A DNA stretch of 6,358 bases from Pseudomonadota bacterium. GTDB lineage: Bacteria; Pseudomonadota; Gammaproteobacteria; Xanthomonadales; Xanthomonadaceae. Where the stretch lies: assembly GCA_023423605.1 (NCBI GenBank), contig JAFAFF010000078.1:1-6358 (forward strand), in the 5' to 3' direction. How positions within the stretch are numbered: the first letter of the stretch is position 1; every line of letters begins with the position of its first letter. The position numbers and the translations under genes were made by a program. Shown piece after piece: positions 1 to 6,215 of the stretch. Below the pieces are notes generated by a model. That model was given only the letters and a program-made list of their open reading frames with translations, searched no databases and had not been told where the DNA came from.

Positions 1-372
1 TTCGACAACCGCACCTGTGGCCTGCGCGTGCCCATGGATACTCCGGCGAACATGCGGGTGGAAAGCCGCTTCGCCGGGTCCGATGCCAATCCCTACCTGG
101 CCATGGCCGCCACCCTGGCATGTGGCCTGCTTGGCATCCGCGGACAGCGTGCACCGGATGCGCCCATCACCGGCAGCGCCAAGGAACTGGGCTATGGCCT
201 GCCGCGTTCGCTGGGCGAGGCACTGGACGGGCTGGAACGCTGCAGCGAGCTGCAGGCCCTGCTCGGCGAACGTTTCTGCCGTGCCTATATCGCGGTCAAG
301 CGCAAGGAATACGAGACCTTCTTCCGGGTGATCAGCTCCTGGGAACGCGAGTTCCTGCTGCTCAACGTGTGA
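1..372 (+). CDS. Glutamine synthetase family protein, C-terminal part; probable gamma-glutamylpolyamine synthetase
   Basis: This is the last 123 residues of a glutamine-synthetase-fold enzyme; the 5' end lies outside the window. The visible part starts with an NRTCGLRVP segment, which matches the NR...R-(I/V)-P active-site strand of the family. It continues with RVESRFAGSDANPYLAMAA, which matches the conserved R-x-E-x-R...ANPYLA block that lines the glutamate/ATP site. The ending (ISSWEREFLLLNV) resembles PuuA/SpuI-type enzymes, which ATP-dependently join glutamate to putrescine or other polyamines in the cytoplasm, rather than the nitrogen-assimilating GlnA, which carries an adenylylation site. 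A PotF-like polyamine-binding protein gene 143 bp downstream supports that role. No frameshift is seen, and the gene ends with TGA at 370-372. The family is certain; the polyamine substrate is inferred from the C-terminus and the neighbour. Confidence 0.88.
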   Translation, partial: FDNRTCGLRVPMDTPANMRVESRFAGSDANPYLAMAATLACGLLGIRGQRAPDAPITGSAKELGYGLPRSLGEALDGLERCSELQALLGERFCRAYIAVKRKEYETFFRVISSWEREFLLLNV

Positions 373-395
373 CGCCCGCACCGTGCGCGGCGCTG

Positions 396-418
396 GCTGC
401 CTTCCGCTGGCCGGCAGC
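396..418 (+). terminator. Weak hairpin after the glutamine synthetase gene
   Basis: GCTGCC at 396-401 and GGCAGC at 413-418 form a perfect 6-bp inverted repeat around an 11-nt loop, 23 bp after the stop codon. No T-tract follows, so it is not a canonical intrinsic terminator. In DNA this GC-rich, such a short stem may be chance. The rest of the 373-515 gap shows no convincing promoter. Confidence 0.15.
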
Positions 419-502
419 GTGTCGCGTTCACTGGATGATTGCAGCAGTGGGCGTTAGGCTGGCACCCGTCGCCGGCCCGCGCCGGCACGTCTACCCGGAT
501 CT

Positions 503-506
503 GGAG
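503..506 (+). promoter_or_regulatory. Ribosome binding site of the potF-like gene
   Basis: GGAG lies 9 nt before the ATG at 516. It settles the start: the frame is open upstream as far as 120, but only this ATG combines a Shine-Dalgarno sequence with a lipoprotein signal peptide. Confidence 0.7.
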
Positions 507-515
507 CCTTTCCCG

Positions 516-1628
516 ATGAAGCTGCGTACCCTTTCGATCGGCCTGGCGGCCGCCCTGCTGGCTGCCTGTGGCGGTGATGGCAACGGTCCCTCGCAGGACG
601 GTAAGGTCCTGAACGTCTACAACTACAGCGACTACATCGCCGAGGACACCATCCCCGCGTTCGAGAAGGAAACCGGGATACGGGTGACCTACGATGTGTT
701 CGACAGCGACGAAATGGTGGAGACCAAGCTGCTGGCCGGCAACAGCGGTTACGACGTGGTGGTGCCGACGCTGAATTTCTTCGGCCGCCAGATCCAGGCC
801 GGCGTGTTCCTGCCGCTGGACAAATCGAAGATTCCGAACCTGGCGCGGCTCGACCCGAAGGTGATGGAGCGCATCGCCACCCAGGATCCGGAAAACAGGT
901 ACGGCGTGCCGTACATGATCGGCACCACCGGTATCGGCTACAACGTGGACATGCTGAAGGAGCGTTTCGGCGGCAGTACCGACATCGCCAGCAGCTGGGA
1001 CCTGGTGTTCAAGCCGGAAAACATCGCGAAGATGAAGGACTGCGGCGTGACCCTGCTGGACACCCCTGCGGACATGATCCCGGTGGCGATGCATTACCTG
1101 GGGCTGGACCCGCACAGCAACGATGCGGCCGACATCCAGAAGGCCGCCGGGCTGCTGAAATCGATCCGCCCGTACGTGCAGAACTTCCACTCCTCGCAGT
1201 ATGTGGGTTCGCTGGCCAACGGCGGCACCTGCCTGGTGGTCGGCTGGTCGGGTGACATCATCCAGGCCCGTGATCGCGCCGAGGAAGCGGCCAACGGCGT
1301 GCACGTGGCCTATTCTATTCCCCGCGAAGGTGCGCCGCAGTGGTACGACATGCTGGCCATCCCGAAGGATGCCAAGCATCCGGAAGAGGCCTACCGGTTC
1401 ATCAACTACCTGCTGGAACCGAAGGTCGCCGCGGCCAATACCAACTTCATCCATTACGCCAATCCGGTGAGCGATGCGACGCCGCTGGTGGATGAAGCCA
1501 TCCGCACTGATCCGACCATCTACCCGCCCGCCGATGTGGCAGCGAAGATGTTCACCTATTCGATCAACACGCCGGAGACGGACAAGCTCTACACGCGGCT
1601 GTGGACGGAGATCAAGACTGGTCGCTGA
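516..1628 (+). CDS. potF: Putrescine/polyamine ABC transporter substrate-binding protein, PotF-like lipoprotein
   Basis: The product is a 370-residue type II periplasmic binding protein of the PotD/PotF family, which captures putrescine or related polyamines for an ABC importer. The signal peptide ends in a lipobox (LAAC, Cys18), so it is probably a lipid-anchored protein; E. coli PotF is soluble. Compared from memory with E. coli PotF, ligand positions keep almost the same numbers: Tyr37 (Trp in PotF), Ser38, Asp39, Tyr40, Thr85 (Ser), Asp186 (Glu185), Trp244, Asp247, Trp276 (Phe), Asp278 and Tyr314. The acidic and aromatic pocket is therefore kept with mostly conservative changes. Other family blocks are TTGIGYNVD at 137-145, NFHSSQY at 223-229 and IYPPADV at 335-341. 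The upstream gene probably ligates glutamate to polyamines, which fits a shared catabolic role. No potGHI genes follow, so the membrane partners must be encoded elsewhere. The family is certain; ligand preference is not. Confidence 0.93.
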   Translation: MKLRTLSIGLAAALLAACGGDGNGPSQDGKVLNVYNYSDYIAEDTIPAFEKETGIRVTYDVFDSDEMVETKLLAGNSGYDVVVPTLNFFGRQIQAGVFLPLDKSKIPNLARLDPKVMERIATQDPENRYGVPYMIGTTGIGYNVDMLKERFGGSTDIASSWDLVFKPENIAKMKDCGVTLLDTPADMIPVAMHYLGLDPHSNDAADIQKAAGLLKSIRPYVQNFHSSQYVGSLANGGTCLVVGWSGDIIQARDRAEEAANGVHVAYSIPREGAPQWYDMLAIPKDAKHPEEAYRFINYLLEPKVAAANTNFIHYANPVSDATPLVDEAIRTDPTIYPPADVAAKMFTYSINTPETDKLYTRLWTEIKTGR

Positions 1629-1632
1629 GGGT

Positions 1633-1712
1633 GGCAGGGGGGACGACCAACGGTCGTCACCCACCCCCCTGATGCAGGCGTGACGACCAACGGTCGTCAC
1701 CCACCAGGCATT
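1633..1712. repeat. Two imperfect 40-bp repeats, each with a perfect REP-like hairpin
   Basis: Copies lie at 1633-1672 and 1673-1712 and share a perfect 24-bp core at 1642-1665 and 1682-1705, exactly 40 bp apart. Each core carries the hairpin GACGACC-AAC-GGTCGTC; in the second copy the stem extends to 9 bp (1680-1688 with 1692-1700). Read on the minus strand, each is a GGTGG head followed by a hairpin with loop GTT. This looks like a decayed form of the GTAG-headed SMAG/REP hairpins of Stenotrophomonas, with GTAG changed to GTGG. The structure is seen directly; the family link is from memory. Confidence 0.75.
1636..1670 (+). terminator. Extended hairpin after potF, possible transcription end
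   Basis: Around the first short hairpin, AGGGGGG at 1636-1642 can pair with CCCCCCT at 1664-1670. The inner ACGACC at 1643-1648 pairs with GGTCGT at 1652-1657, leaving a small bulge on the 3' side. It starts 7 bp after the potF stop codon and would be very stable. No T-tract follows, so it may protect the 3' end or act as a REP element rather than terminate on its own. Confidence 0.35.
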
Positions 1713-1772
1713 GTCTTCACCCACCAGGCATTGTCTTCATCCATCAGGCAGGGCCGTCGCCCACCAGGCGGT
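1693..1772. repeat. Four tandem 20-bp units
   Basis: The units start at 1693, 1713, 1733 and 1753. The first is GTCGTCACCCACCAGGCATT and the second differs from it at one base; the third and fourth diverge further. The array continues in register from the 40-bp repeats (40 = 2 x 20), so the whole block 1633-1772 has a 20-bp period. The first unit starts inside the right arm of the second hairpin. It appears to be amplified from the arm and tail of the REP-like element, with decay increasing toward the emrA side. No coding role is apparent. Confidence 0.75.
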
Positions 1773-1835
1773 GCGGCGCGCTGCGCCCTTTCTCTTCACG
1801 GTTCGTCTGCATCGCATCCCCTACTGTCGCGTATG

Positions 1836-1852
1836 GACCGCCCGGAGCGGTC
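1836..1852. promoter_or_regulatory. Inverted repeat before the efflux operon, candidate operator or mRNA hairpin
   Basis: GACCGC at 1836-1841 and GCGGTC at 1847-1852 form a perfect 6-bp inverted repeat with the 5-base spacer CCGGA, 31 bp before the emrA-like start. Efflux operons of this kind are often controlled by a MarR- or TetR-type repressor that binds such a dyad, but no regulator gene is in the window. As RNA it would form a small hairpin with a GGA loop. I see no good sigma-70 boxes around it; TACTGT at 1822-1827 is a weak -10 candidate. Confidence 0.3.
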
Positions 1853-1862
1853 ACCTTCCCCG

Positions 1863-1886
1863 ATGAACGCCACGACGACACGATGA
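1863..1886 (+). CDS. Possible 7-codon leader peptide overlapping the emrA start
   Basis: ATG at 1863 opens a frame encoding MNATTTR and ends at TGA 1884-1886. That TGA overlaps the emrA-like start codon as ATGA at 1883-1886, the same overlap type as between emrA and emrB. The emrA start has no purine-rich Shine-Dalgarno sequence of its own, so ribosomes ending here could restart on it. A GGAG at 1844-1847 precedes the mini frame but is 15 nt away, which is rather far. A frame this short could be chance. Translation is inferred, not shown. Confidence 0.25.
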   Translation: MNATTTR

Positions 1887-3061
1887 GCGAACAGCCCAGC
1901 CGGCATGATGCCGACCGTCCGGATCCGCCCGCGGAACAGAACCAGACGCCTGCCGAGGACAAACCCTCGCCCCTGAAGAACCCGAAAGTGCGCTGGACGC
2001 TGATCATCATCGGCGTGCTGGTGCTGGTCGTGCTGCTCATCTGGCTGGTGTACCACCTGCTGGTGGGCCGCTACATGCAGGACACCAACAACGCCTACCT
2101 GCAGGCCGATGCGGTGGCCGTCGCGCCGCGCATCAACGGCTATGTCACTGAAGTACTGGTGGATGACAACCAGTGGGTGAAGGCCGGTGAACCGCTGCTG
2201 CGCATCGATCCGCGTACCTACCGCGCCACCCTGGACCAGGCCGAAGCGGTGATTGCCGTGCGCGAAGCGGATATCGCCGCCGCCACCGCCGGCGTGCAGG
2301 GCCAGCAGTCCACCCTGGTGCAGGCGCGCACCCAGCTGAAATCGGCGGCCGCATCGCTGCGCTTCGCCAACGCCGAAGTGGCACGCTTCACGCCACTGGC
2401 CGCCAGCGGTGCCGATACCCACGAACACGTGGAAAGCCTGCGCCACGAGCGCGACCGTGCGCAGGCACAATACGATGCCGCACAAGCACAGATCACCGGT
2501 GCGCAGAGCCAGATCGAGGCCAGCCAGGCCCAGCTGGAACAGGCCCAGGCTGGCCTGAAGCAGGCCCAGGCCGATGCCGCGCAAGCGGCGGTGGCGTTCG
2601 AGGACACTGAACTGCGCGCGCGCATCGACGGACGCATCGGCAACAAGACCGTACAGGTGGGCCAGTTCGTGGCCGCCGGCACCCGCACCATGACGGTGGT
2701 GCCGGTCGAATCGCTCTACATCGCCGCCAATTTCAAGGAAACCCAGGTGGGGCTGATGCGTCCGGGGCAGCCGGCGGAGATCGAAGTGGATGCGCTGCCA
2801 GGCGTGAAACTGCACGGCACGGTGGAAAGCATTTCGCCCGGTACCGGCTCGCAGTTCGCGTTGCTGCCGCCGCAGAACGCCACCGGCAACTTCACCAAGG
2901 TGGTGCAGCGCGTGCCGGTGCGCATCAAGGTGGATGCCGGCGAGGAAGCGCGCCAGGTTCTGGTGCCGGGCATGTCCGTGGATGTCACCGTGGATACCCG
3001 TGGTGCCCGCGATGCCCGTGAGCGCACGAAGGACGAAGCCAGGGCGCGCAGCCAGCGATGA
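1883..3061 (+). CDS. emrA: EmrA-like periplasmic adaptor subunit of a tripartite efflux pump (HlyD/MFP family)
   Basis: The product is a 392-residue membrane fusion protein linking an inner-membrane MFS exporter to an outer-membrane channel. A hydrophilic, Pro-rich cytoplasmic N-terminus (1-37) is followed by one transmembrane helix (about 38-61). Then come the first half of the lipoyl domain (about 75-111, with APRINGYVTEVLVDDNQWVK), a long Ala/Gln-rich alpha-hairpin predicted to be coiled coil (about 112-237), the second lipoyl half (about 244-270) and a beta-barrel domain. QFALLPPQNATGNFTKVVQR at 324-343 is a hallmark of EmrA-type adaptors. The C-terminal 20 residues are highly charged. 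The ATG at 1883 is the only plausible start: the next in-frame Met (65) lies beyond the membrane helix, and no upstream start exists in the frame. It lacks a clear Shine-Dalgarno sequence. Its TGA overlaps the start of the transporter gene by 4 bp. The symbol denotes family, not proven orthology. Confidence 0.92.
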   Translation: MSEQPSRHDADRPDPPAEQNQTPAEDKPSPLKNPKVRWTLIIIGVLVLVVLLIWLVYHLLVGRYMQDTNNAYLQADAVAVAPRINGYVTEVLVDDNQWVKAGEPLLRIDPRTYRATLDQAEAVIAVREADIAAATAGVQGQQSTLVQARTQLKSAAASLRFANAEVARFTPLAASGADTHEHVESLRHERDRAQAQYDAAQAQITGAQSQIEASQAQLEQAQAGLKQAQADAAQAAVAFEDTELRARIDGRIGNKTVQVGQFVAAGTRTMTVVPVESLYIAANFKETQVGLMRPGQPAEIEVDALPGVKLHGTVESISPGTGSQFALLPPQNATGNFTKVVQRVPVRIKVDAGEEARQVLVPGMSVDVTVDTRGARDARERTKDEARARSQR

Positions 3062-4605
3062 GCACGAACGTGGCCAGCGCTACGCCGGAAAAGGCGGATG
3101 CGGGTGCGTGGCTGGCGGTGGCTGCCGGCACCATCGGCTCGTTCATGGCGACGCTGGATATTTCCATCGTCAACGCCGCCTTGCCGACCATCCAGGGTGA
3201 AGTAGGCGCCAGCGGCACCGAAGGAACGTGGATATCCACCGCGTTCCTGGTATCGGAAATCGTCATGATTCCGCTCACCGGCTGGTTCGTGCGCACGCTG
3301 GGCCTGCGCACCTTCCTGCTGATCTGCGCCACGCTGTTCACCGCTTTCTCGGTGATGTGCGGCCTCGCCGATACCCTGATGATGATGATCGCCGGCCGCA
3401 TCGGGCAGGGCTTTGCCGGTGGCGCGCTGATTCCCACCGCACTCACCATCGTCGGTACCCGGTTGCCGCCGAAACAGCAGCCGCTGGGCACCGCGCTGTT
3501 CGGCATGACCGTGATCCTGGGGCCGGTGGTCGGCCCGTTGCTGGGCGGCTGGCTCACCGAAAACGTCAGCTGGCACTATGCCTTCTTCATCAACGTGCCG
3601 ATCTGCGCCGGGCTGGTGGCACTGCTGCTGCTTGGCCTGCCGCACGAAAAATCCAACTGGGGCGGGCTGCTGCGCGCGGACTGGCTGGGCATCATCGGCA
3701 TGACCGCCGGCCTGTCCGCGCTCACCGTGGTGCTGGAAGACGGCCAGCGCGAACGCTGGTTCGAATCCACCCTGATCATCATCCTGAGCCTGGTATCGGT
3801 GGCCGGGTTCGCGTTGCTGGCGCTGTCCCAGTTCACCAGCAAGGAGCCGGTGATCCGCCTCGGGATCCTGTTCCAGCGCAGTTTCGGCGCGGTGTTCGTG
3901 ATGGTGATGGCGGTCGGCATGATCCTGTTCGGGGTGATGTACATGATCCCGCAGTTCCTGGCCATCATCGCCGGCTACAACACCGAACAGGCCGGCTACG
4001 TGCTGCTGCTGGCCGGCCTGCCGACCATCCTGTTGATGCCGCTGATGCCGAAGATGCTGGAAACGGTGGATGTACGCATCATGGTGTTCGGCGGCATGCT
4101 GTGCTTCGCTGCCGCGTGCTTCGTCAACCTGGGCCTGACACCGGACAGCATCGGCCCGCACTTCGTCATCGGCCAGTTGCTGCAGGGCTGTGGCCTGGCG
4201 CTGGCGATGATGGCGCTCAACCAGGCGGCCATCACCTCGGTGGCGCGCGAATACACCAGCGATGCGTCGGGACTGTTCAACGCCGCCCGCAACCTGGGCG
4301 GCTCCATCGGCCTGGCCATCATTTCCACGTTCCAGGAACGGCGCACCACGCTGCACGTGGATTCCATCGGCAGCAGCATCACCGCCAATTCGCAGGTCGC
4401 GCAGGATGCATTGCAGGGCTATGGCCGGCAGCTCGGCGATCCCATGCAGGGCATGGCGGTGCTGAGCCAGGTGGTCCAGCAGCAGGCGATGGTGATGGCC
4501 TACAACGACCTGTTCTGGATCTTCGGCCTGATCGTGGTGGCGACGCTGCCGCTGGTGTTCCTGCTCAAGCCCTTGCCCAAGGGCGTTCCATTGGCGATGC
4601 ACTGA
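3058..4605 (+). CDS. emrB: EmrB-like DHA2-family MFS drug:proton antiporter, 14 TM
   Basis: The product is a 515-residue inner-membrane transporter expected to export hydrophobic drugs in exchange for protons through the adaptor encoded just upstream. TM1 holds the family signature FMATLDISIVNAALP with Asp34. Motif B in TM4 is GRIGQG (113-118, Arg114). Motif C, the antiporter motif in TM5, is LGPVVGPLLGGW (154-165). FFINVPI at 176-182 is also typical of DHA2 proteins. The length and the hydrophobic pattern fit 14 helices. A hydrophilic periplasmic loop at about 426-478 precedes the last helix (about 483-503), as in EmrB. The start codon lies inside the adaptor's stop region (ATGA at 3058-3061) with no nearby Shine-Dalgarno sequence, so translation is probably coupled. 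The stop overlaps the next start by 1 bp. The substrate cannot be read from the sequence. Confidence 0.93.
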   Translation: MSTNVASATPEKADAGAWLAVAAGTIGSFMATLDISIVNAALPTIQGEVGASGTEGTWISTAFLVSEIVMIPLTGWFVRTLGLRTFLLICATLFTAFSVMCGLADTLMMMIAGRIGQGFAGGALIPTALTIVGTRLPPKQQPLGTALFGMTVILGPVVGPLLGGWLTENVSWHYAFFINVPICAGLVALLLLGLPHEKSNWGGLLRADWLGIIGMTAGLSALTVVLEDGQRERWFESTLIIILSLVSVAGFALLALSQFTSKEPVIRLGILFQRSFGAVFVMVMAVGMILFGVMYMIPQFLAIIAGYNTEQAGYVLLLAGLPTILLMPLMPKMLETVDVRIMVFGGMLCFAAACFVNLGLTPDSIGPHFVIGQLLQGCGLALAMMALNQAAITSVAREYTSDASGLFNAARNLGGSIGLAIISTFQERRTTLHVDSIGSSITANSQVAQDALQGYGRQLGDPMQGMAVLSQVVQQQAMVMAYNDLFWIFGLIVVATLPLVFLLKPLPKGVPLAMH

Positions 4606-6158
4606 TGACCCCTATCCGAACCCCACATCCGCCCGCGCCGCGCCGACGGCCCGCTCCGCAGCGGCTGCTGCCGGCGCTGCTGCCCCTGTTGCTTGCCGGC
4701 TGCATGCTCGGCCCGGACTACGTGCGCCCGGATGTCGCGCAGGACGCCACCGGACAGGCGCAGCTGCCGCGCGCCGGACAGGCTGGTGTGGTGCAGGCCG
4801 TTCCGCCCAGCCAGTGGTGGCGCGCACTGCAGGACCCGCTGCTGGACGAACTGGTCGACCAGGCACTGCGCAGCAGTCCGAACCTGCGCGCGGCGCAGGC
4901 GAAGGTGGTGGCCTCGCGCGCGCTGCAGAACCAGCGCAGGGCAGAGCAGTTGCCGAGTGTCGGTGCCGTGGCGGGGTATGCGGACATCCACGCCCCGGAT
5001 TCCATCAATGACAGCGTGCGTGGGCTGGGAGAGCGGGTCGCGCAGGTGGCCGAGGCCAATGGTCGGCCGCAGGAAGCCGCGCAGCTGCGCCAGCAGTTCG
5101 CCGATGTGGACCTGGACACGGAACTGTACGTGGCCGGCTTCGATGCCAGTTGGGAGCTGGATCTGTTCGGGCGACGCCGCCGCGCCACCGAACAGGCAGT
5201 GGCCGAAGCCGAGGCCAACGCGGCCGCACTGGCCGATGCGCAGGTCCAGCTGGCCGCGGAACTGGCCCAGGTCTACCTGGGCTACCGCAGCACGCGCGAG
5301 CGCATTGCCCTGGCCGAAGACAACCTGCGCGCCGCGGACGCTGCCCTGGTGCTGTCGCGCCAGCGCCGTGAGCGCGGTGCCGATTCGGACCTGCAGGTGG
5401 AGCGCGCGCAGGCGCAGCGCGAACAGCAGCAAGCGTTGATTGCGCCGTTGCAGGCGCAGGCCGACGAGGCGCGCGATGTGCTGGCGTTGATGGTCGGCCG
5501 CGAACCGGGTGCACTGGATGCGCGGCTGGCCGCGGACAGGCCCTTGCCGCAGCTGCCGGCCACGGTCGTGGTGGACGATGCCGCTGCGCTGATTCGACGT
5601 CGTCCGGATATCCGCAAGGCCGAGCGCGAACTGGCGGCATCGTCGGCGCAGATCGGCCAGGCACTGTCGGCGTATTTCCCGCAGGTGACCCTGCTGGGCA
5701 CCATCGGCGCCGGTGCCGGCTCGCTTTCGGACCTTGGCCGGGATTCGGCGGCGACCATCGTTGCCCCGTTCCTGCGCTGGTCGCTGTTCGATTTCGGCGT
5801 CAACAAGGCACGCGTGGCACAGGCGCGCGCTGGCAACGAGGCACGGCTGGCGGCGTATGAGGGCACGGTGCTTGCGGCACTGCAGGATGCCAACACGGCC
5901 CTGGCGCGGTTCGGGGCGGCAAGGCAGCAACTGCAGGCGACCGTGCGTGCCGAAGCGTCGGCCTCGCGCGCGGCGGCGCTGATGGCGCAGCGCAGGCAGG
6001 CCGGCGCCGCCTCGCAGATCGATCTGCTGGACGTGCAGCGGCAGCGCCTGGATGCCCAGGATGGGTTGGCACAAGCGCGCCTGCAGTTGCTGGTGCGTTA
6101 CGTGGCTCTGCAGAAGAGCCTGGGCCTGGGCTGGGAAGAAGCCCCCGCACCCTTGTAG
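4605..6158 (+). CDS. NodT/OprM-family outer-membrane efflux channel lipoprotein
   Basis: The product is a 517-residue TolC-fold outer-membrane factor that would complete the pump. The signal peptide has an unusually long Pro/Arg-rich n-region (1-20), a Leu-rich core and a lipobox (LAGC, Cys33) followed by MLGPDYVRP, the usual NodT-family start of the mature protein. Two OEP repeats follow. The first includes QWWRALQDPLLDELV (70-84), GFDASWELDLFGR (178-190) and a long helix to about 299. The second includes LIRRRPDIRKAERELA (329-344), YFPQVTLLGTIG (357-368), RWSLFDFG (391-398) and a helix ending near LGLGW (506-510). About 40 residues (131-170) between the first two predicted beta strands look like an extended extracellular loop. 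The start at 4605 shares a base with the transporter's stop (TGATG); no other ATG precedes Met34. The TAG stop lies inside a REP element. Confidence 0.92.
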   Translation: MTPIRTPHPPAPRRRPAPQRLLPALLPLLLAGCMLGPDYVRPDVAQDATGQAQLPRAGQAGVVQAVPPSQWWRALQDPLLDELVDQALRSSPNLRAAQAKVVASRALQNQRRAEQLPSVGAVAGYADIHAPDSINDSVRGLGERVAQVAEANGRPQEAAQLRQQFADVDLDTELYVAGFDASWELDLFGRRRRATEQAVAEAEANAAALADAQVQLAAELAQVYLGYRSTRERIALAEDNLRAADAALVLSRQRRERGADSDLQVERAQAQREQQQALIAPLQAQADEARDVLALMVGREPGALDARLAADRPLPQLPATVVVDDAAALIRRRPDIRKAERELAASSAQIGQALSAYFPQVTLLGTIGAGAGSLSDLGRDSAATIVAPFLRWSLFDFGVNKARVAQARAGNEARLAAYEGTVLAALQDANTALARFGAARQQLQATVRAEASASRAAALMAQRRQAGAASQIDLLDVQRQRLDAQDGLAQARLQLLVRYVALQKSLGLGWEEAPAPL

Positions 6159-6215
6159 AGCGGGGCTCTGCCCCGCTGCGCGGTAAAGCCCCAGCCGGGC
6201 AGAGCCCGGCTCTAC
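6155..6215. repeat. Convergent pair of GTAG-headed REP (SMAG-type) hairpins
   Basis: The left element is GTAG at 6155-6158, then an 8-bp perfect stem AGCGGGGC/GCCCCGCT (6159-6166 with 6170-6177) around loop TCT. The right element is in the opposite orientation: AGCCGGGC/GCCCGGCT (6193-6200 with 6204-6211) around loop AGA, then CTAC at 6212-6215. Each arm differs by one base, and each difference is compensated on the other arm, so both stems are perfect. The 15-bp centre is 6178-6192. This matches the known layout of Stenotrophomonas SMAG dimers mobilised by RAYT transposases. No T-tract follows, but the hairpins could stabilise the 3' end of the efflux mRNA or help end transcription. Confidence 0.85.

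Noticed and set aside
427..460. Possible sigma-70 promoter before potF (TTCACT and TAGGCT)
   Set aside because: The boxes match poorly and are 22 bp apart, too far for a normal promoter.
460..474. Possible sigma-54 promoter before potF (TGGCAC)
   Set aside because: The -24 half fits, but the required GC at the -12 position is absent at the right spacing.
120..515. N-terminal extension of the PotF-like protein
   Set aside because: The frame is open upstream, but the extension overlaps the glutamine synthetase coding region and would bury the signal peptide. ATG 516 has a Shine-Dalgarno sequence and a proper lipoprotein signal.
285..1724. 479-codon open frame on the minus strand across potF
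   Set aside because: It has shadow composition rich in His, Arg and Val, no recognisable motif, and covers a clear gene on the other strand.
1680..1886. 68-codon open frame ending at the emrA start
   Set aside because: Most of it translates the tandem repeat array, and it has no Shine-Dalgarno sequence. Only the last seven codons are considered, as a possible leader.
2716..4602. 628-codon open frame on the minus strand
   Set aside because: It lies antisense to emrA and emrB, is His/Gln/Arg-rich without domains, and is expected from the high GC content and codon bias of the + strand genes.
4638..4670. Twin-arginine export signal in the channel protein
   Set aside because: There are consecutive arginines, but no S/T-R-R-x-F-L-K pattern. 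The lipobox and family point to Sec and Lol handling.
3228..6158. 976-codon open frame running through the transporter gene into the channel gene
   Set aside because: Its first 459 codons read the transporter gene out of frame and give Arg/His/Pro/Gly-rich text without domains. The channel protein starts at 4605, where signal peptide and family motifs begin.
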